From assembly GCA_008704415.1 (NCBI GenBank), contig VXIS01000522.1, positions 1 through 21,265 on the forward strand: a stretch of DNA of 21,265 nucleotides. Direction: 5' to 3'. The position numbers and the translations under genes are program-made. The DNA is from Sphaerosporella brunnea (lineage: Eukaryota; Ascomycota; Pezizomycetes; Pezizales; Pyronemataceae). Position 1 is the first letter of the stretch; each line of letters opens with the position of its first letter. This document shows positions 16,695 through 21,265 of this stretch, in pieces. The notes under the pieces are model-generated. The model made no database searches. It was not told where the DNA came from and worked only from the letters and a program-made list of their open reading frames with translations.

Positions 16695-17891
16695 CTACGG
16701 GTCGCCCATTTCCTTCCTACGCTTTACCCGTTTCCTTCCTTCCTTCCAAACCTCCACACACAATGCCTTCATGAGCTTTTTCCGAGCAGAAGATGCCAGA
16801 ATCTTCTTTCTACTCTCTTTTACAGCATCAAGAAATCGTTTTCTCTCTGCTTTTGCAGCTCTCTAAATGGTAGTCTGCGCACGCTCCAGTGCTTCTTGTG
16901 CCTTTTTCGCCTCATCCTCATCCCTCCGCACCACCATGTTACGTGCCTGCTCGGCATACAAAACACCGCCACGCTGAAGATGCGTTCGCTGGGTTCGCTT
17001 GCGCTGAATTGCTTCTGCTTCTTGCATCGCCTTAATCTCTGCAGCTGTAACGAGGCTCTGTCTACCAGAGTGTGGTGGAATTGAACTCAGGACATTCAGA
17101 AACTAAATCCTAAACAATAGAATTTTAAGGGCTATCTTGTCGGGTGGACACTAATGGTTCTTGTTGCTGAAGATAAAGGGGTTCTCTTCGGCGGAAGCAG
17201 TCCTACTTATAGTAGGACGCCGCTCCAGAGACTACTGTGTCCCTGAGTAGTACTCAGCCTTCACTCCTTGCTGGCTTTCCGACAGTCTCTACGACTGCGG
17301 GCGTCAAGGAGCGCACAGAGATCGCCCCACCTTCCTATGACTCACTCTTTGATTTCAAATCATGAGTCATGGATATGGGTCGCACTCGGAATACCCCGCT
17401 CTGCGTGCGTTGTATTCTCGTGTTGCAGGAAGATGCTCAGCCCCATTGGCTCCATCTCCCGATCTTCTGCGTCGCATGCCCTACGCAACAACCACACTTA
17501 CTATGGAGGTTCTAGGCCAAGTGACTCTTCCCTTTTTTGGCTCTACGCCTTCCGGTTGATCACTCCTGACCCCTCCGATTGTCATGCTAGTTCCTGGAAC
17601 AGGCAGGTCAAGGAAGATATCTCGGAAGAGCTTTAACAATAGCCTATACTATTGTTATCTCCGAACCGGGTTTTCTTCTCAGATAGCGTCCTACCCGAGG
17701 CACCCGATCTTCGAGTTCTTCCATAGGGTCACTCAAGCTAGCTACTATGATCCGGAGCCACCCGGCTATCACGTGCCCTCAAGGCGATCACTATGCAGAC
17801 TCTATTCTATTCCCTAGCTGACTTCTTAGAGTACATGTCACGTGACCATACCCGTGACAGCAGCTGCTTCAGCACCAGCGTGTGCTTGCGC
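16695..17891 (-). pseudogene. C-terminal part of a pogo-like (Tc1/mariner, CENP-B type) transposase, split by a solo LTR
   Basis: With the solo LTR removed, the minus strand reads through AQAHAGAEAAAEIKAMQEAE and IQRKRTQRTHLQRGGVLYAE to QARNMVVRRDEDEAKKAQEA. The pattern basic-R-x-LQ-GGV-x-AE followed by a charged coiled coil is the usual C-terminal tail of fungal pogo/Fot-type DDE transposases and their domesticated relatives. A TAG at 16863-16865 interrupts the frame. The same frame then stays open (AERKRFLDAVKESRKKILAS) to TAG 16695-16697. The catalytic DDE domain is not present; the gene is cut at 17891 by the family 3 LTR. The assignment rests on this tail alone. Confidence 0.55.
17041..17864 (-). 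mobile_element. Family 1 solo LTR with target duplication GCAGC
   Basis: A complete 814-bp LTR at 17046-17859 (minus strand TGTCACGGGTATGG...CTCGTTACA), flanked by a perfect GCAGC at 17041-17045 and 17860-17864. It sits in the pogo-like transposase tail, and removal gives GAEAAAEIKAM in frame. It carries the same TGACTCA/TGAGTCA palindrome (17338-17369) as its relatives. Confidence 0.93.
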
Positions 17892-18172
17892 TGTAACGGG
17901 ACAGGCGCGAGGGAACGTCCAAGGTACGTAGCTTTCGAGGCAAGGACCGGAGGCAGGAGGACAAGGACAAGAGGCAGAAGAAGACAAGACAAGACAAGGT
18001 GGTTCAAGGTTACTAGGTTCGCTAGTATACAAGACGTTCTGTAAAGAAGAAAAGAAGAAAAGAAACAAAAACAAGTGAAACCTCGCTATTTATGCTTTCC
18101 CGTCACGTGACCGCGCGTCACGTGACACCCTAACCCTAGCGCCGAGCCACCCCTTAACCTTGAGCCGTGACA
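17892..18172 (-). repeat. Family 3 LTR (3' LTR, minus strand)
   Basis: 281 bp, minus strand TGTCACGGCTC...CCCGTTACA, homologous to 11105-11392. CACGTG motifs lie near 18103 and 18118. The following polypurine tract (18173-18187, minus ATAGGAGGGGGATAC) matches that of the sister copy. Confidence 0.88.
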
Positions 18173-18207
18173 GTATCCCCCTCCTATGGCTGAGCTCCGA
18201 CGAAGCT

Positions 18208-20001
18208 TCAGCTGTCGTCTGGGAGTGGTCCGGGCTTGTGTGGGTACAATTCGTGGAAGCGGTCAATAGCTTCAAGGCCATTGATTCCTTCCGCCGCCTC
18301 CCATTCCGGTGGGTCGTAGCCGGTCCACTTTACCAGATATTTTAGGCGTCCCCTTACCAAGCGGGAATCCAGAATGGTATCGACGGACCATTCTTTTTCG
18401 CCATCGACAACAACAGGGAGAGGGGATGGAATGATTTGTCCAGGGAGGGGGTCGGAAGATGCTGGGTTTAGGAGCGAGACCGGAAAGGTGCGATGGTTCT
18501 TCATGGTGTCGGGGATGTCCAATTCATAGGCATGGGTACCGACAGCTCCAACCACTCGGTAAGGGCCCAGGTGCTTGTTTTCGAGTTTCCTAGATGGTCG
18601 TTCCGTGGGCAAGTTCCTAGAGTCCGACCAAACGAGGTCGTTCTCTTTGAACACAGGCGCGGGGGCTCGGGACCGATCGGCGGCTTCAGTATATCTGGCT
18701 TGGGCGTACTTCATCTCGGCTCGTAGAACATCGTGGATGTGTGACATCTGCTCGGCCACCAGCTGCTCGTCAACCTGTTCGGGGTTGTCGGTCCGAATGT
18801 CTAGCTCAAAGGAGCACTTAGGGTTACGGCCATAGATGGCGAAGAAAGGAGACAGTGACGTAGTCTCGGAAGCCTGGTTATTGGCTGCGAATTCGGCCAG
18901 GGGGAGATACTTATTCCAATCGTCCTGCAGGTATGATACGTAGGCGCGGAGATACTGCTCCGTGACGGCATTGATCCGTTCTGTCTGACCATCGGTCTGC
19001 GGGTGGAAGGCGGTGCTTGGAGCAGTCTCAATCCCAAGACAGGAAGCAAGGTGTTTCCAGAAGTTAGCAACGAAATTGGGGGCCTCGGTCAGAGATGAGA
19101 ACGTCGGGGAGGCCATGGTGCTTGAAGACGTTTTCAATAAATAGCTGAGCGAATCCTTCTGCGTCAATGGTTGTAAGACAGGGAATCAGGTGGCGTTGTT
19201 TTGTTATTCGGCAGACTACTGCGCAGATTGCGTCGTAGCCTTCCGAGACAGGAAGTCCAGTGACGAAATCGACGGAGACACTTTGCCAAGGATCGTGTGG
19301 GACAGGAAGAGGATTCAGAGTCCCGAACGGTGCGTGTCTTGTTGCTTTCGTCCGTCTGCAGGTATGACAATTGCGTACGAATCTCTCAACGTCATGTCGC
19401 ATACTTGTCCAGTAGTAGCGTCGGGATAGGAGTTCCAAGGTCTTTGCACGTCCCGGGTGTCCCATGGTCGGAAGGGTCGTGGTGGTCTTGAATGAGGCGG
19501 AGCCGAAGGGGGGCGTAATCTGGGACGTAGAAGCATCCGCGGTACATTAGCCTTCCTTGGTGCTCAGAGCAGTCGGCAAGTGAAATGTCTTTGGAGATTC
19601 GGGTGCCTTTTGCCAGCATCTCTAGGACTCGTTGCGGGAAAGGATCCGCTTCGTACCCTTTGTCAAACAGGGTTTCCAGGGAGGACGGCCCGGTGCTGGG
19701 TGGGTTTTCCGCCATCAAACGTAGATTGTCGGGCAGGTTCTGTGGTTTGAGGACTGCCTGTTGGTTGGCCAAAAGTCGTTCATCCCCCTCTTTAGGGAGG
19801 TCTCCAGACCTCCTAGTGAGGGCGTCAGGTTTCCCACCAGTGACACCGGGTCGATAGACTATTTTGAAGTTGAAGCGAGACATGAATTCGGACCAACGGG
19901 CCTGGCGACGGTTGAGCAGTTTCGTTGTCATGAAATATTCCAGGTTCTTGTGATCGGTGAGAACCTGGACGGGGAACGCAGAGCCTTCAAGGTGGGGACG
20001 C
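18208..20001 (-). pseudogene. Gypsy pol (RNase H end, integrase, chromodomain), family 3
   Basis: It starts in RNase H ([20 protein letters not shown]), with GKPDALTRR closing the domain. Integrase has GHPGRAKT...CHTCRRTK and the DDE triad in SVDFVTGLP, SDRGPQF and TDGQTERIN. The chromodomain is complete (KYLVKWTGYDPPEWEAAEG), ending LPDDS and TGA 18208-18210. Two one-base insertions break it: one near 19467-19470 (DPSD versus DPSTMGH) and one in the run at 19074-19076 (PQFRC versus PQFVAN). These are the only lesions seen apart from the missing 5' half, so it is younger or less damaged than the family 4 element. Confidence 0.9.
19782..19794 (-). other. Candidate central polypurine tract in family 3
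   Basis: Minus-strand TAAAGAGGGGGAT, encoding LPKEGD at the RNase H/integrase boundary, resembles the element's 3' tract ATAGGAGGGGGAT (18175-18187). The sister element has the decayed form TAAAGAGGAGGAT at 8876-8888. Confidence 0.35.
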
Positions 20002-20539
20002 TGTCACGGGTATGGTCACGTGACATGTGCTCTAAGTAGTCAGCTAGGGGAATAGAATAGAGTCTGCATAGTGATCGCCTCGAGGGCACGTGATAGCCGG
20101 GTGGCTCCGGATCATAGTAGCTAGCTTGAGTGACGCTATGGAAGAACTCGGAGATCGGGTGCCTCAGGTAGGGACGCTACCTGGGAAGAGCATCCGGTTC
20201 GGAGATAACAATAGTATAGGCTATTGTTAGAGCTCTTCCGAGATATCTTCGTTGACCTGCCTGTTCCCGGAACTAGCCTGACGATCGGAGGGGTCAGGAG
20301 TGATCAACCGGAAGGCGTAGAGCCGAAAAAGGGAAGAATCACTCGGCCTAGAACCTCCATAGTAAGTGTGGTTGTTGCGTAGGGCATGCGACGCAGAAGA
20401 TCGGGAGATGGAGCCAATAGGGCTGAGCATCTTCCTGCAACACGAGAATACAACGCTTACGGAGCGGGGTATCCGGGTGCGACCCATGTCTATGACTCAT
20501 GATTTGGAATCAAAGAGTGAGTCATAGGAAGGTGGGGCG
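20002..20539 (+). repeat. Family 1 LTR, 3'-truncated
   Basis: 538 bp from TGTCACGGGTATGG to GGTGGGGCG, inserted in the family 3 RNase H region (left flank GACGC, 19997-20001). The match ends where a family 2 LTR begins at 20540; the remainder may lie beyond the window. TGACTCA (20493-20499) and TGAGTCA (20518-20524) flank the usual palindrome. Confidence 0.88.
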
Positions 20540-21265
20540 GGTTACACCCACCTCCCACAGTACCATTTCTGGTACCCCTTACGAGTTATGCCTACATTAC
20601 CTTAAGGGTTACATAACGGTTTATTGACGGTGATGATTATCAACAGTGAGGCTGTATAATCATCTATAAGTCCACTCTATTAGGTAGTGTCCTAAGAGTT
20701 ACAAGACTTACGTCATAATGGCGATGGTGAAGTTAGTTGCCGGTTCCCATAGAAAAATAGTTTTTTCCAGGGTACAAAATAACTCACCATTCGTGCGCAT
20801 ACAAATGAATAATGACAACTGCGTTGGTCTAACACCTTGCAGTTGTCACAGGTTATTCACCGTGAGTTATATGGCAAAAAGTGGTTAGTTGCCGGTTCCC
20901 ATAGAAAAATAGTTTTTTCCAGGGTACAAAATAACTCACATCACGTTGCGCCCGACCGTTATACCGGAACGTACCCGGTGGGTATATGAGGGGAGCACCT
21001 GTGACAAGACTTGATAAGTACCAAAGTCACTTCGGTAATTGGTCATCACGTCATAGCTACTGCGGCACTTCAATAGGGCATTCTAGGCGTCAAAGCTTAC
21101 GCGTTCAATCACGCCATAGCTGCAGAAGAGTGTCCGAGTTGGAGTGGGGGTTATCTATAATCCCTGGCTAGTCAAAGAAGCTCGGTACCCTTACGTGGCA
21201 ATCGGGGCAATTGTTCGTCCGAGGATTGGAAATCAACTTTGAGGCTCAAAGGCGAATCCGTCAGG
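20540..21265 (+). repeat. Family 2 LTR, cut by the window end
   Basis: 726 bp matching 4184-4910 closely (GTTACACCCACCTCC...AGGCGAATCCGTC), with the first base G instead of T. It is nested in the family 1 LTR. Whether it is solo or the start of a full element cannot be seen. Confidence 0.87.

Larger units (their letters stand above)
17892..20001 (-). mobile_element. Ty3/gypsy chromovirus, family 3, second copy, 5'-truncated
   Basis: The 3' half of a family 3 element: LTR 17892-18172, polypurine tract, chromodomain, integrase and part of RNase H. It is inserted in the pogo-like gene at 17891 and broken at 20001 by a family 1 LTR. Its chromodomain is whole and serves as the reference for the interrupted one at 8615-11069. 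Confidence 0.87.

Noticed and set aside
20986..21171. A 61-residue reading frame (MRGAPVTRLDKYQ...) also found in the other family 2 LTR copies
   Set aside because: Its recurrence comes from its position inside the LTR. In the copy at 4184-5202 the frame is not better preserved than its surroundings, and it matches no known motif.

Overview
The window looks like repeat-rich accessory sequence from a filamentous fungus, most likely a basidiomycete. The basis is several chromodomain-bearing Ty3/gypsy retrotransposon families (chromoviruses), hAT and pogo-like transposase remnants, and very short spliceosomal introns (53 and 63 bases). The species assignment is an inference. I found no rRNA, tRNA, CRISPR array or intact protein-coding gene.

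Almost everything is a nest of LTR retrotransposons. Five LTR families can be separated by their ends. Family 1 (TGTCACGGGTAT...CTCGTTACA, about 0.8 kb) is at 373-527, 13304-14104(-), 17046-17859(-) and 20002-20539. Family 2 (TGT[C/T]ACACCCACC...GGTTTTACA, about 1.02 kb) is at 4184-5202, 6008-7024(-) and 20540 to the window end. Family 3 (about 285 bp) is at 11105-11392 and 17892-18172(-). Family 4 (about 345 bp) is at 8258-8614 and 15943-16279(-). Family 5 (604 bp) is at 10353-10956.

Layout: 2-527, end of a family 1 element; 528-1513, internally deleted hAT element; 1514-5202, 5'-truncated family 2 gypsy element; 5203-8137, a broken cellular-type zinc-finger gene split by a solo LTR; 8258-11392, a chimeric gypsy element (family 4 LTR in front, family 3 LTR behind) with a family 5 solo LTR inside; 11393-16279, a minus-strand gypsy element (gag, protease, RT, RNase H) with a family 1 solo LTR inside; 16695-17891, the C-terminal part of a pogo-like transposase gene split by another solo LTR; 17892-20001, a second family 3 element on the minus strand, inserted in the pogo-like gene; then LTR families 1 and 2 nested into it in turn.

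Four solo LTRs (6008-7024, 10353-10956, 13304-14104, 17046-17859) sit inside coding sequence with 5-bp target duplications. Removing each in thought, with one duplication, rejoins the reading frame. This dates the insertions relative to their hosts and exposes a 483-codon gene at 5611-8137 that no simple ORF scan would show.

The most interesting signals are three. (1) A second copy of the 3' polypurine tract lies at the RNase H/integrase boundary in several elements, a candidate central polypurine tract. (2) A primer site just after the family 4 LTR is complementary to the likely mRNA 5' end in the same LTR, as in Tf1-type self-priming. (3) The split zinc-finger gene has its promoter between two inverted 1-kb LTRs.
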